From contig NZ_KV789188.1 of NCBI RefSeq assembly GCF_001807485.1, forward strand, positions 65,960 to 129,959: a DNA stretch of 64,000 bases, read 5' to 3'. Source of the DNA: Corynebacterium sp. HMSC08A12 (GTDB lineage: Bacteria > Actinomycetota > Actinomycetes > Mycobacteriales > Mycobacteriaceae). A program made the translations under genes and the position numbers. The first letter of the stretch is position 1. The number at the start of each line of letters is the position of its first letter. Positions 55,587 to 64,000 of this stretch are shown here, piece by piece. The notes below the pieces were generated by a model. The model ran no database searches, had not been told where the DNA came from, and saw only the letters and a list, made by a program, of their open reading frames with translations.

Positions 55587-58535
55587 ATGACTAACGGCAG
55601 CACTGAAGACAATTCCTACCGCTACACTCCTGGCCTCGCGGCCAAGATCGAGGCCAAGTGGCAGAAGCACTGGGCCGACAACGGCACGTTTAACGCCCCG
55701 AACCCGACGGGCGACCTGGCGGAGCCGGGCGCGGAGCTGCCGGAGGACCGCAAATTTATCCAGGACATGTTCCCCTACCCCTCCGGTGTGGGCCTGCACG
55801 TTGGCCACCCGCTGGGCTACATCGGTACGGACGTGTTTGCGCGCTTCCACCGCATGAAGGGCGCGAATGTGCTGCATACGCTGGGTTATGATGCGTTCGG
55901 CCTGCCCGCCGAGCAGTACGCTGTGCAGACCGGCACCCACCCGCGCACCACCACCATGGCCAACATTGCCAACATGGAGCGCCAGCTGGGCCGCCTGGGC
56001 CTGGGCCACGATAAGCGCCGTAGCTTCGCCACCACGGATACGGATTACTACCGCTGGACGCAGTGGATCTTCCTGCAGATTTATAACTCCTGGTTCGACC
56101 CGGAGGCCAAGAACGCCAACGGCACCCTGGGCAAGGCCCGCCCGATTGCTGAGCTGGAGGAGAAGCTCGCTGTCGAGCGCGCCGACTGGGCGGACCTGAG
56201 TGCTGCCGAGAAGCAGGAGATCCTGGATAGCTACCGCCTGGTTTACCGCTCGAACTCGACGGTGAACTGGTGCCCCGGCCTGGGCACCGTGCTGGCGAAC
56301 GAGGAGGTCACGGCGGAGGGCCGCTCCGAGCGCGGCAATTTCCCCGTCTTCCGCAAGAACCTGCAGCAGTGGATGATGCGCATCACCGCGTACTCCGACC
56401 GCCTGATCGACGACCTGGAGTGCCTGGACTGGCCGGAGAAGGTGAAGTCCATGCAGCGCAACTGGATCGGCCGCTCCCGCGGCGCGGAGGTCACGTTCGA
56501 CTGCCTGGGCCACGACATTGACGTGTTCACCACACGCCCGGACACGCTGTTCGGCGCGACCTACATGGTGCTGGCTCCGGAGCACGAGCTAGTGGATACG
56601 CTCGTTGCGCAGTCCGGTGGTTCTTCTGCGGGTAGTGACGCCTACACGGATGTCGACCCACGGTGGACCTACGGCCAGTCGACTCCAGCTGCCGCAGTGG
56701 AGGCTTACCGGGCGGCAATCGCCGCCAAGTCGGACCTGGAGCGCCAGGAGAACAAGGAGAAAACGGGCGTTTTCCTGGGCGTTTATGCTACTAACCCGGT
56801 GAACGGCGCGCAGGTGCCGGTCTTCATCGCTGACTACGTGCTGACGGGCTACGGCACCGGCGCGATCATGGCTGTGCCGGCGCACGATACCCGCGACTTT
56901 GAGTTCGCCACCGAGTTCGGGCTGCCGATCGTGCCGGTCCTGGCGCCGGAGGGCGCTGAGGCTGGCGAGGCTGGCGAGGGTGAGGCTGGCGCGGGCGAGG
57001 GCGCCGAGCTCACCGAGGCTTTCACCGAGGACGGCCCTCACATCAACTCCAACAACTCCGACGGCCTGGAGCTCAACGGCCTGGGCAAGGCGGAGGCCAT
57101 CGACAAGACCATCGAATGGCTGGAATCCAAGGGCGTAGGCAGCGGCAAGATCCAGTACAAGCTCCGCGACTGGCTGTTCGCCCGCCAGCGCTACTGGGGT
57201 GAGCCCTTCCCCATCGTCTACGACGAAAACGGCATGGCACACGGCCTGCCGGAGGACATGCTCCCCGTCGAGCTGCCCGAAGTGGAAGACTACAAGCCCG
57301 TCAGCTTCGACCCGGACGACAAGGACTCCGCCCCCCAGCCCCCGCTGGCCAAGGCCAAGGAGTGGGTCGAAGTCACCCTGGACCTCGGCGACGGAGAAAA
57401 GACCTACTACCGCGACACGAACGTCATGCCGCAGTGGGCAGGTTCTTCCTGGTACCAGCTGCGTTACATCGACCCGAACAACGACAATGCCCTGGTAGAC
57501 ATCGAAAACGAACGCTACTGGGTCGGTCCGCGCGAAGGCCGCCCCTCCGGCGGCGTGGATCTGTACGTCGGCGGCGTGGAGCACGCCGTGCTGCACCTGC
57601 TGTACGCCCGCTTCTGGCACAAGGTGCTCTTCGACCTGGGAGTAGTTTCCAGCTTCGAGCCCTACTACCGCCTCTACAACCAGGGCTACATCCAGGCTTA
57701 CGCCTACACGGACTCCCGTGGCGTGTACGTCCCCGCGGAGGAGGTCACCGAGCGCGACGGTAAGTTCTTCTGGGTTCGCAAGGCGGATGATGCTGAGGGC
57801 GTCACAAAGGAAGAAGAAGTATTCCAGGAATACGGCAAGATGGGTAAGTCCCTCAAGAACGCCGTCTCGCCCGACGAGATCTGCGACGACTATGGCGCGG
57901 ACACCCTGCGCGTGTACGAAATGGCGATGGGCCCGCTCGACACGTCGCGGCCGTGGGCGACGAAGGACGTGGTCGGCGCGCAGCGATTCCTGCAGCGTGC
58001 GTGGCGCCTCGCCGTCGACGAGAACACGGGTAAGGGTTCTGTGAGCGATGACGCCCTCACGGATGAAGACCTAAAGGCCCTGCACAGGACCATCGCGGGG
58101 GTTCACGAGAACTATGCAGAGCTGCGCGACAACACGGCTGTAGCGAAGCTGATTGAGTACGTGAACTACCTGACGAAAACCTACTCCGCCGGGCAGGCTC
58201 CGCGAGCGGCCGTGGAGCCGCTGGTGCAGATGCTGTCGCCGGTGGCGCCGCACATCGCCGAGGAGATGTGGGAGATCCTTGGCCACTCCGAGGGCATCAC
58301 TTATGAGCGCTTCCCCGAGTGGGACGAGAAGTGGCTGGTGGATGACACCATTGAGCTGCCCGTGCAGGTGATGGGTAAGCTGCGCGGCCGCATTAACGTG
58401 GCGGCGGATGCTTCGCGGGAGGACATTGAGGCTGCTGCGCTGGAGGAGCCGAATGTTGCTTCGCACATTGAGGGCAAGACGGTGGCGAAGATCATCGTGG
58501 TGCCGGGCAAGATGGTGAATATCGTCGCGAAGTAG
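55587..58535 (+). CDS. leuS: Leucyl-tRNA synthetase
   Basis: The protein has 982 residues. Class I motifs are HVGH (in [14 protein letters not shown], about residue 70) and KMGKS (about 751, variant of KMSKS). The editing domain CP1 is present ([39 protein letters not shown]) with a Gly/Glu/Ala-repeat insertion (about 455-480) typical of this lineage. TAGACT (55573-55578) lies 8 nt before the ATG, so the gene is probably leaderless; the divergent SdpI promoter is 69 bp away. Confidence 0.97.
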   Translation: MTNGSTEDNSYRYTPGLAAKIEAKWQKHWADNGTFNAPNPTGDLAEPGAELPEDRKFIQDMFPYPSGVGLHVGHPLGYIGTDVFARFHRMKGANVLHTLGYDAFGLPAEQYAVQTGTHPRTTTMANIANMERQLGRLGLGHDKRRSFATTDTDYYRWTQWIFLQIYNSWFDPEAKNANGTLGKARPIAELEEKLAVERADWADLSAAEKQEILDSYRLVYRSNSTVNWCPGLGTVLANEEVTAEGRSERGNFPVFRKNLQQWMMRITAYSDRLIDDLECLDWPEKVKSMQRNWIGRSRGAEVTFDCLGHDIDVFTTRPDTLFGATYMVLAPEHELVDTLVAQSGGSSAGSDAYTDVDPRWTYGQSTPAAAVEAYRAAIAAKSDLERQENKEKTGVFLGVYATNPVNGAQVPVFIADYVLTGYGTGAIMAVPAHDTRDFEFATEFGLPIVPVLAPEGAEAGEAGEGEAGAGEGAELTEAFTEDGPHINSNNSDGLELNGLGKAEAIDKTIEWLESKGVGSGKIQYKLRDWLFARQRYWGEPFPIVYDENGMAHGLPEDMLPVELPEVEDYKPVSFDPDDKDSAPQPPLAKAKEWVEVTLDLGDGEKTYYRDTNVMPQWAGSSWYQLRYIDPNNDNALVDIENERYWVGPREGRPSGGVDLYVGGVEHAVLHLLYARFWHKVLFDLGVVSSFEPYYRLYNQGYIQAYAYTDSRGVYVPAEEVTERDGKFFWVRKADDAEGVTKEEEVFQEYGKMGKSLKNAVSPDEICDDYGADTLRVYEMAMGPLDTSRPWATKDVVGAQRFLQRAWRLAVDENTGKGSVSDDALTDEDLKALHRTIAGVHENYAELRDNTAVAKLIEYVNYLTKTYSAGQAPRAAVEPLVQMLSPVAPHIAEEMWEILGHSEGITYERFPEWDEKWLVDDTIELPVQVMGKLRGRINVAADASREDIEAAALEEPNVASHIEGKTVAKIIVVPGKMVNIVAK

Positions 58536-58868
58536 CGGCCGCGCTGGGGCGCCCGCTGGGCATGGGTGCCGCGGGGGTGCCCGCTGGCGCGCCCGGGCTG
58601 GAGTTCTCCTTCTTCCGGCGCCCCGACCCTACCCTGCGGCGGCGCTGTTCTAGTGCTGTCGGGCCGCAGGTCTATTTTTCCCGGCGGCACGGTGGGGGTG
58701 CCGTGTGCCTTCATTACAGTCACGGACGGAAGCTGCGGACTCTAAGGTGCTGAATCGAATTAAGGTGCGAGTTTATGCATCTGAAATGTCACAGTGACGC
58801 TTCCGAAAGGCGTGGATTGGGCTTTTACGAGGCGTTGATGACGGGCTGGATGGCCTGCTCGAGGGGCG

Positions 58869-58981
58869 AATGTCCCAAATTCCACGTCTTAAAACATAAC
58901 TATTCTATTCCTGCAGGTCAGAGCGTCGCTATTTTGGGCTTCAAACCCTCTACTTTCAATAACTCGACGATTTGGGACATT
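58869..58981. repeat. Solo palindromic element with TGTCCCAAAT arms
   Basis: AATGTCCCAAAT (58869-58880) and ATTTGGGACATT (58970-58981) are perfect 12-bp inverted arms around an 89-bp spacer. The core CTGCAGGTCAGAG lies at 58911-58923, matching elements at 1501, 45631 and 59127. Confidence 0.88.
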
Positions 58982-59126
58982 ACCCCGCCTAAGGCTCTGT
59001 GATTGCCCTCGGCGACGTGTCAATTGGAGTGTCTCGCTGGCTGGGTCTACCTCGGAGGGGTTGGCTGGGTCTAGCTCCGAGTGGCTAGCTCAGATGGGTT
59101 CAAAGGGGACGGTCCGCAGGGGGGAT

Positions 59127-59236
59127 TGTCCCAAATCTTCCACTCTGTTTCTATAAGTTTCTATTCCCGCAGGTCAGAAGGTTGTAAGATCTGCGCTTCA
59201 CAGATGCTACTGGCCGAAAGTGGAAGATTTGGGACA
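59127..59236. repeat. Solo palindromic element with 18-bp arms
   Basis: TGTCCCAAATCTTCCACT (59127-59144) and its exact inverse (59219-59236) flank a 74-bp spacer with core CCCGCAGGTCAGAAGG (59166-59181). The arms share TGTCCCAAAT with the element at 58869 but differ after it, and remain perfectly paired. Confidence 0.9.
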
Positions 59237-59270
59237 TCTCCTGAGTGCCCCGGCGCAGGTAGGCGGTGCA

Positions 59271-59380
59271 GGCGGGTGGAGTAAGTGGACGTAGCGCGCG
59301 GAGACTAGCGGAGTTGGAGTGTGCTGGCGGGTGGAGTAAGTGGAGGTGGAGCGCGGAGACTAGCGGAGTTGGAGCGCAGG
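59271..59380. repeat. 55-bp tandem duplication
   Basis: GGCGGGTGGAGTAAGTGGA opens two units at 59271 and 59326; both continue with GCGCGGAGACTAGCGGAGTT. It lies just beyond the 3' end of the membrane-protein gene at 59418. Confidence 0.85.
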
Positions 59381-59417
59381 GTCAGGGGAACCAGGAGAAC
59401 TAGGGGAACTAGCGGTC

Positions 59418-59984
59418 CTAGAGGTTGTGGTCGAGGAGCAAGTACGCACCGACCGACGTGATCCAAGCCATGCAGAACGGCATGATGAACCAGATCACCG
59501 CTACCCATGGGCGCCAGCGCTGGTGGTTCTTCCACTTGTAGTAGGTGATGAAAGCCGAGCCGAACAGCCCAAAGAAAGCCACGGAAGTGGGAACTATGGC
59601 GAACAACAGCTGGAAGGTCCGGCTGCACAGCTGTGCGGAGGAGTCTGCATCGCAGTAGGGGCCGCCGATTACCTTGGAGGAAATCCAAATCAGGATCGCA
59701 GACAAAGTGGTGGCCACGATCACGCCGACGAAGAACCAAATCGCCTGGCGAGTGGACTTATTGTTGCGCTCGAGGCGGAGCAACGGGTCGGCCTCGTAGT
59801 CCAACTCGGTGGGGGCGCTGGGGCGATCCAGCTCGGACATCTCGAGATGGGAGCCATCAGGTGAGGAGGCGCCTGGCTGGGAGCTTGCGGGAGAGGAGCC
59901 GTCGGGAGTGGAGCCGTCGGACTGGGAGGAAGGGTCCGGGTTATCAGCAGGTGAGGGGCCGTTGTTCAAACCATCATTGCTCAT
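59418..59984 (-). CDS. Small membrane protein with disordered N-terminus
   Basis: The protein has 188 residues. The first 65 are Ser/Pro/Asp/Gly-rich (disordered). About three membrane helices follow (80-105, 120-145, 155-180), with two Cys in the loop (GGPYCDADSSAQLCSR) that could form an extracytoplasmic disulfide. I do not recognise the family; it resembles other short actinobacterial membrane proteins of unknown role. The ATG is at 59984, and the gene precedes the 0.9-kb repeat-rich gap. Confidence 0.72.
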   Translation of the reverse strand: MSNDGLNNGPSPADNPDPSSQSDGSTPDGSSPASSQPGASSPDGSHLEMSELDRPSAPTELDYEADPLLRLERNNKSTRQAIWFFVGVIVATTLSAILIWISSKVIGGPYCDADSSAQLCSRTFQLLFAIVPTSVAFFGLFGSAFITYYKWKNHQRWRPWVAVIWFIMPFCMAWITSVGAYLLLDHNL

Positions 59985-60064
59985 AATGACCTCAAATCTA
60001 CACCCGTTGGTGACTAATCAGAACCCGTGCGAGCTCACGAACCCGGGCGGCACGCTAAGGAGCG

Positions 60065-60985
60065 CTAGACGGTGCTCAGCAGGACCGGCACCGGGCTGTG
60101 CCGCAAAATCTGGTTCGTTGACGGGCCAATGAACACGCGGTGGAAACCACCCAGCGTGCTGGATCCCATCACCAGCAGATCGCCCTTCTTCCACTTCAGG
60201 GCGTTAATCGCGCCGGACCAGCCGTAGCCGCTGCCGACCTCCATCTGCACGGTCAGGTCGTTGTGCCTGTTCAGGGCACGGTCCCGGCCTCGGTCCAGCA
60301 GCGCCAGCGCCTGCTCACGCCACTCGACCATCATGTCCGAGTTGTCGATGAACTCCGTCTCCGTCGGGTACATCGTTGCCCCGCGCGGGCTAAACGCCAC
60401 CAGACGCAGCGGAACATTCCAACGGTGCGCCAGGTCGGCGGCGCGGCGTAGGGCCTCGTGCGACTGATCGGTGTCGATGTAGCTGCAATTGACTCTGGTG
60501 ACGCCACGTTTCGACAGCTTCGGCGTCCGCGGAGCCAGCAGTAGTGGCAGCGGGGCGTAGTGCAGCAGTGCGTCCGCCGTCGAGCCGATTCGGAAGCGAG
60601 AATGCGGCGCGGCGGGGTGGGAGCCCAAGATCATCATGTCGGCATTGAACTCGGCGGCGGCGTCAATAAGAGCCTTCGTTTCCGAGTGATCAACAGTGAC
60701 GGTGGAGGGTTCGTCGGCGTCCAGCATCTGCTCCGGCAGCTTGGCCAGAGCGAGGGCCTTCCGCGCGGCAGAGGAGACAGCCTTGGATTCCTTGTCGAGC
60801 CACTCCGAGTAGCTGTCGAACTCCAGCTCCGGCTGCGCCGTCCACGAGCGCGAGATGACCGTGGCGGTGCGCAGGGCAATGGTTTCCGTGCGGGCGATCC
60901 AGGCGGCGACCTGCGCAGCCTCGTCACCTGCGGATTCGGGGCGCCACGTGAGGAGTAGACGGAGGGGGTTAGGGGTGTTGCTCAA
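60065..60985 (-). CDS. Universal stress protein with two UspA domains
   Basis: The protein has 306 residues: two tandem UspA domains (about 8-150 and 160-305). The first contains MMILGSHPAAPHSRFRIGSTADALL; the second MGSSTLGGFHRVFIGPSTNQILRHSPVPVLL, close to the ATP-binding G-x2-G-x9-G-S/T pattern. Such proteins respond to starvation and hypoxia in actinobacteria. The start is a TTG at 60985 with no clear ribosome-binding site, so the exact start is uncertain. It is 25 nt downstream of the MarR gene, perhaps cotranscribed. Confidence 0.88.
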   Translation of the reverse strand: MSNTPNPLRLLLTWRPESAGDEAAQVAAWIARTETIALRTATVISRSWTAQPELEFDSYSEWLDKESKAVSSAARKALALAKLPEQMLDADEPSTVTVDHSETKALIDAAAEFNADMMILGSHPAAPHSRFRIGSTADALLHYAPLPLLLAPRTPKLSKRGVTRVNCSYIDTDQSHEALRRAADLAHRWNVPLRLVAFSPRGATMYPTETEFIDNSDMMVEWREQALALLDRGRDRALNRHNDLTVQMEVGSGYGWSGAINALKWKKGDLLVMGSSTLGGFHRVFIGPSTNQILRHSPVPVLLSTV

Positions 60986-61010
60986 GGAAGATTGCTCGCT
61001 AGCTCCAGCT

Positions 61011-61478
61011 TTAGTGCTGGTCGTTGTTCAGCTTTGCCTCTATGGATTCAGTGTAGCGGCGCAGAACCAGCTCGATGACAGAGGTGGCGTCTGCAACTTC
61101 CTTGAGTTCTTCCTCGCTGAGGCTGTCCAGCATGCTGGCCAGCTGCTCGGCGCGCTCCTCACCCAGGCGCTCGAGCTCCTCGCGACCCTTATCGGTGAGG
61201 GCGACGCTCACGCCGCGGCGGTCGGAGGTGTCGCGCACGCGGGTGACCAGTTCCATCGTCTCCAGCTGGTTGACCGCGTTGGAGGCGGTGGGCATGCGGA
61301 TCGTCTCGGTCGCCGCGATCTGGCTGATGCGCATTGGGCCGTTTTCCTCGAGAATCATGAGGATCGACAGTTGCGCCATGCTGATGTGCGAGCTCTCCGT
61401 TTGGCGGAAGTACAGCAGGTACAGGCGCGTCAACGGGAGGCGCAGTTTCTTGGCAATTTCAAGAGATGTGGAAGCCAT
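61011..61478 (-). CDS. MarR-family transcriptional regulator
   Basis: The protein has 155 residues from ATG 61478; the frame extends to 61517. The winged-helix core is MAQLSILMILEENGPMRISQIAATETIRMPTASNAVNQLETMELVTRVRDTSDRRGVSVALTDKGREEL, with the RxxxxxDRR wing typical of MarR. TATTTT (61486-61491, minus strand) is 7 nt upstream, again suggesting a leaderless start. It is the position of Rv0042c next to leuS and ino1 in relatives. Ligand unknown. Confidence 0.92.
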   Translation of the reverse strand: MASTSLEIAKKLRLPLTRLYLLYFRQTESSHISMAQLSILMILEENGPMRISQIAATETIRMPTASNAVNQLETMELVTRVRDTSDRRGVSVALTDKGREELERLGEERAEQLASMLDSLSEEELKEVADATSVIELVLRRYTESIEAKLNNDQH

Positions 61479-61658
61479 AGGTACTAAAATACAACAGTTT
61501 TGCAAGTAAATGCTCATGAGGGTTGCCTAGTACGGCAGTTTCGCCCCCTACGGATGAAAACAAGTGCCGGTGACGCCCACTGTTGCATAGGCGTGCACCG
61601 ACACTCCTGCCGGAAACTCCCACCCCCCGGAAGCTCCAGGCGCCATGTGCCCAGCGCC

Positions 61659-62750
61659 CTAGGCGCCGTTGATGAACTCTTCCAGCTGCGCGCGGGCGAC
61701 GTCGTCCGGCAGCTGCGTCGGCGGGGACTTCATCAGGTAGCTGGAGGCTGCCTCAACCGGGCCGGCCACTCCCCTGTCCAGCGCGATCTTCGCGGCGCGC
61801 ACTGCGTCGATGATGATGCCCGCGGAGTTCGGGGAGTCCCAGACTTCCAGCTTGTACTCCAGGTTCAGAGGCACTTCGCCGAAGGCAGAGCCCTCCAGGC
61901 GGACGTAGGCCCACTTGCGGTCGTCCAGCCACTCCACGTAGTCGGACGGGCCAATGTGGACATTGCGGTCGTGGACCTTGCCGGCTAGCGGGCTTTCCTT
62001 CAGGTTGGAGGTTACGGCCTGGGTCTTGGAGATCTTCTTGGATTCCAGGCGGTCGCGGTCCAGCATGTTCTTGAAGTCCATGTTGCCGCCGACGTTCAGC
62101 TGCATGGTGCGCTCCAGGCGCACGCCGCGCTCCTCGAAGAGGCGGGCCAGCACGCGGTGGGTGATCGTGGCGCCGACCTGGGACTTAATGTCGTCGCCGA
62201 CGATCGGCAGGCCAGCTGCGCGGAACTTTTCGGCCCACTCCGGGTCGGAGGCGATGAACACCGGCAGGGCGTTGACGAAGGCGCAGCCTGCGTCGATGGC
62301 GCACTGCGCGTAGAAGCGGTCGGCCTCTTCGGAGCCGACGGGCAGATAGCTGACCAGCACGTCCACGTTTGCGTCGCGCAGGGCCTGCGGCACGTCGACA
62401 GGCTCTGCGTCGGATTCGGTGATGCTTTCCTGGTAGTGGCGCCCCAGGCCGTCGAAGGTGTGGCCGCGCTGCACGGTCACGCCGGTGTGGGGCACGTCGG
62501 CGATCTTGATGGTGCAGTTCATGCCCGCTTCAATTGCCTCGGAGACGTCCTTGCCTACCTTGTCCGCATCCACGTCGAAAGCAGCGGTCACGTGCACGTC
62601 GCCGACCGAGTAGGGGCCGAACTGGGTGTGCATGAGGCCGGGGACGTTCTCGGTCGCGGCGGCGTCGGAATACAGGTGAATGCCCTGGATCAGTGAGGTC
62701 GCGCAGTTGCCGAGACCCACGATTGCGATGTTGCAAGTCTTAGATGTCAT
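61659..62750 (-). CDS. ino1: Inositol-3-phosphate synthase
   Basis: The protein has 363 residues. It has the N-terminal NAD-binding motif [14 protein letters not shown] and the catalytic region [27 protein letters not shown], with LNVGGN and KISKT residues that bind substrate. It turns glucose-6-phosphate into inositol-3-phosphate, the precursor of phosphatidylinositol, lipoarabinomannan and mycothiol. It is divergent from the DUF5318 gene; direct repeats TACCGATCAAGC and TATCGATTAAGC lie in the shared promoter region. IpsA regulates the gene in C. glutamicum; a site is not proven here. Confidence 0.96.
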   Translation of the reverse strand: MTSKTCNIAIVGLGNCATSLIQGIHLYSDAAATENVPGLMHTQFGPYSVGDVHVTAAFDVDADKVGKDVSEAIEAGMNCTIKIADVPHTGVTVQRGHTFDGLGRHYQESITESDAEPVDVPQALRDANVDVLVSYLPVGSEEADRFYAQCAIDAGCAFVNALPVFIASDPEWAEKFRAAGLPIVGDDIKSQVGATITHRVLARLFEERGVRLERTMQLNVGGNMDFKNMLDRDRLESKKISKTQAVTSNLKESPLAGKVHDRNVHIGPSDYVEWLDDRKWAYVRLEGSAFGEVPLNLEYKLEVWDSPNSAGIIIDAVRAAKIALDRGVAGPVEAASSYLMKSPPTQLPDDVARAQLEEFINGA

Positions 62751-62802
62751 GCGGTCAACGCTAGGTTGTGGGCTGGTGAAAACCGCTCCTCGTCGGCAGG
62801 TT

Positions 62803-62836
62803 TACCGATCAAGCCGGGCGGGTGTATCGATTAAGC
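62803..62836. promoter_or_regulatory. Direct repeat in ino1/DUF5318 promoter region
   Basis: TACCGATCAAGC (62803-62814) and TATCGATTAAGC (62825-62836) are near-identical, spaced 22 bp (two helical turns), in the 130-bp divergent gap. They may be half-sites of a regulator of either gene. Confidence 0.4.
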
Positions 62837-62880
62837 TCGCGCGCGGTGGGGGTTGTCCGAGCCGTGTTTAGAATGTGGGT

Positions 62881-63282
62881 GTGTCGATTTCGCGAAGGGT
62901 TATTGATAGGTCACTCGATCGCCGTCGCACTCTGTCTCAGGTGCGTGGGGTCGGGCGCTTTGTTGGTGACGCCACCCCGCGGCTCCTTTCGTCCGCGGAG
63001 GTTCTAGGTCAGGCAGTCGACCGTCCGTGTCCGGTGTGCGGAAGGCATGATTTAAGGGAAACGCAGTGGATTCACGGCGACGTATTAGGTGAAAAGTCGG
63101 GTACAGCGCGTAGTGTAAGAGAGATCAATGGTGTTATTGATGCGCTAGTGAATGCGCAGCAGGATGCTGAGTTCTCGATACACACCGTTGAAGTGTGCAT
63201 GAAGTGTAGATGGAATCACTTGATCCGAGAAGAGCTGATCGGAATCACGATCGACAATCAGGAGACTCGTCTAGTTGAGTAG
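62881..63282 (+). CDS. DUF5318 zinc-ribbon-like protein
   Basis: The protein has 133 residues from GTG 62881, which lies 6 nt after TAGAAT (62869-62874), so it is probably leaderless; GTG 62875 is an alternative. Cys pairs CPVC (around residue 50) and CMKC (around residue 108) suggest a zinc site. The family is fixed next to the ponA-type gene in Corynebacteriales (Rv0049 position) and has no known function. The stop overlaps the TTG start of the PBP gene. Confidence 0.9.
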   Translation: MSISRRVIDRSLDRRRTLSQVRGVGRFVGDATPRLLSSAEVLGQAVDRPCPVCGRHDLRETQWIHGDVLGEKSGTARSVREINGVIDALVNAQQDAEFSIHTVEVCMKCRWNHLIREELIGITIDNQETRLVE

Positions 63283-64000
63283 CGACAAGCCGTCCAAGAA
63301 CCCGTTCTCCCGCGGTGGTGCCGGAAATTCCGGTGCCGGCCGTGGCGGACAGCGGAAGCCGGGGCAACCGGGTAGGCCTGGCCAAGGTCAGGGTGCTCAG
63401 TCTGGCAAGCGTCGGGCTAAAAACGGCAAGCCTGCGCACGGCAAGCCTGCGCACGGCAAGCCTGCGCAGGGGCGCCCAGCACCGGGCCAGTCGGGTAAGC
63501 CTAGCCAGCCGGGCAAGCGCCGGGCTGCAAACGGCAAACCTGCGCAGGGTCAGGGTGCTCAGCCAGGTAAGCGCCGCAGTGCCCAGGGACGTCCTGCACA
63601 GGGTCGTCCTGCACAGGGTCAGGCTGCCCAGGGGCGCGCAGTGAAGGGTCGTCCGGCTAAGGGGCGCCCGGCGCATGGCAAGCCCGCACAGGGCAAGCCA
63701 GCGCAGGGTCGCGGCACCAAGCCGGTGAAGTCCGGAGGTTCCCGCCGGGCCGGAGCCGCAGCGGGAGCTGGGGCTGCAGCGGCGGGAGCGGCGGCGTCAC
63801 AAAGAAAGAGGCCGCAGAACAACGGCCCCAGCAAGAATGGGCCCAATCAGAATGGACCACAGACTCGCGTGAAAAAGAATGGATCCCGCTCCGTGGGCGA
63901 CGGAAAGCTGAAGGCAAGGACGCGCAAGAAGCGCAGCTGGCGCGATAAGCGCACCCTGCGAAACTTCTTCGCGGGGCTGGCGGCCGTCATGGCGGTGCTG
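63275..64000 (+). CDS. ponA: Bifunctional class A penicillin-binding protein, N-terminal part (partial)
   Basis: An open frame runs from TTG 63275 to the window end (242 codons). AGGAG (63260-63264) gives the ribosome-binding site, and the start overlaps the DUF5318 stop. The visible part is a cytoplasmic, basic, Gly/Pro/Gln/Lys-rich tail (about 1-220) with GKPAQGRPAQG-like repeats. It ends with KRSWRDKRTLRNFFAGLAAVM, the start of the membrane anchor of a class A PBP. The transglycosylase and transpeptidase domains lie beyond the window. A dispersed GGCGTCACAAAG motif (63793-63804) encodes AASQRK. Confidence 0.8.
   Translation, partial: MSSDKPSKNPFSRGGAGNSGAGRGGQRKPGQPGRPGQGQGAQSGKRRAKNGKPAHGKPAHGKPAQGRPAPGQSGKPSQPGKRRAANGKPAQGQGAQPGKRRSAQGRPAQGRPAQGQAAQGRAVKGRPAKGRPAHGKPAQGKPAQGRGTKPVKSGGSRRAGAAAGAGAAAAGAAASQRKRPQNNGPSKNGPNQNGPQTRVKKNGSRSVGDGKLKARTRKKRSWRDKRTLRNFFAGLAAVMAVL

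Larger units (their letters stand above)
58536..59417. other. 882-bp non-coding region with two palindromic elements and repeats
   Basis: No open reading frame here looks protein-coding. It contains elements at 58869-58981 and 59127-59236, and a direct word pair GGCTGGGTCTACCTCGG/GGCTGGGTCTAGCTCCG near 59038-59085. A 55-bp tandem duplication lies at 59271-59380. It lies downstream of leuS and of the convergent membrane-protein gene. Confidence 0.75.

Overview
The window is a chromosomal segment of a GC-rich Corynebacterium that contains the replication origin. The evidence is the gene order rnpA-rpmH-dnaA-dnaN-recF-dciA-gyrB with gyrA nearby, the yidD-yidC-rsmG-parA-parB block, the sigM-trxB-trxA-cwlM-murJ block, an LAxTG sortase-anchored protein, and the pairs pcnA/murJ and ino1/DUF5318/class A PBP typical of Corynebacteriales. 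Codon use and lineage-specific extensions fit the lipid-requiring human-associated corynebacteria, but I cannot name the species from sequence alone.

Layout. (i) 1-5.4 kb: an AlbA_2/GHKL-like/winged-helix regulator gene between 73-bp direct repeats, a TetR regulator, an Abhydrolase_9 membrane protein with a small partner, and a lipoprotein. (ii) 5.4-7.2 kb: an operon of a methionine-rich lipoprotein, a SigK-like ECF sigma factor and its anti-sigma factor. (iii) 7.4-12.45 kb: an AT-richer accessory stretch that looks like an eroded island beside tRNA-Ala. It holds an orphan VbhA-like antitoxin, a second AlbA_2-type gene flanked by its own repeat family, a 633-residue protein I do not recognise, an IS3 transposase scrap and a tyrosine-recombinase scrap. 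(iv) 12.5-26 kb: tRNA-Ile, DUF3566, gyrA, an LAxTG surface protein, a hydrolase, gyrB, dciA, recF, dnaN, oriC and dnaA. (v) 26.6-32.9 kb: rpmH, rnpA, yidD, yidC, rsmG, parA and parB with five perfect parS sites. (vi) 33-48 kb: cell-envelope and redox genes (cwlM pseudoenzyme, trxA, trxB, sigM, murJ, a DUF6049-like protein, Nudix, pcnA, YqgE-like). (vii) 48-64 kb: branched-chain amino-acid exporter, Nudix, SBF-like carrier, uridine/ribonucleoside use (uriT-uriH-rbsK type), SdpI-like, leuS, a 0.9-kb non-coding block with palindromic elements, USP, MarR, ino1, DUF5318 and the start of a bifunctional PBP.

How it works together. The core codes for initiation and resetting of replication (DnaA, DnaN, RecF, DciA, gyrase), origin segregation (ParABS), membrane-protein insertion and peptidoglycan control. 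Several genes are probably leaderless: a TAGAAT or TAGACT -10 box lies 6-8 nt before the start codon.

Three signals go beyond gene annotation. First, a short dispersed motif, GGCGTCA followed by CA or AT and then A-rich sequence, occurs on both strands with at least 13 eleven-base matches, often in disordered protein segments or at gene edges. Second, a family of about 90-125 bp palindromic elements shares a GCAGGTCAGAGG core, but each copy has its own base-paired arms. One member is duplicated on both sides of an AlbA_2 gene, suggesting a repeat-bounded cassette whose loss leaves solo elements. Third, the second AlbA_2 gene has an independent operator-like repeat family on both sides.
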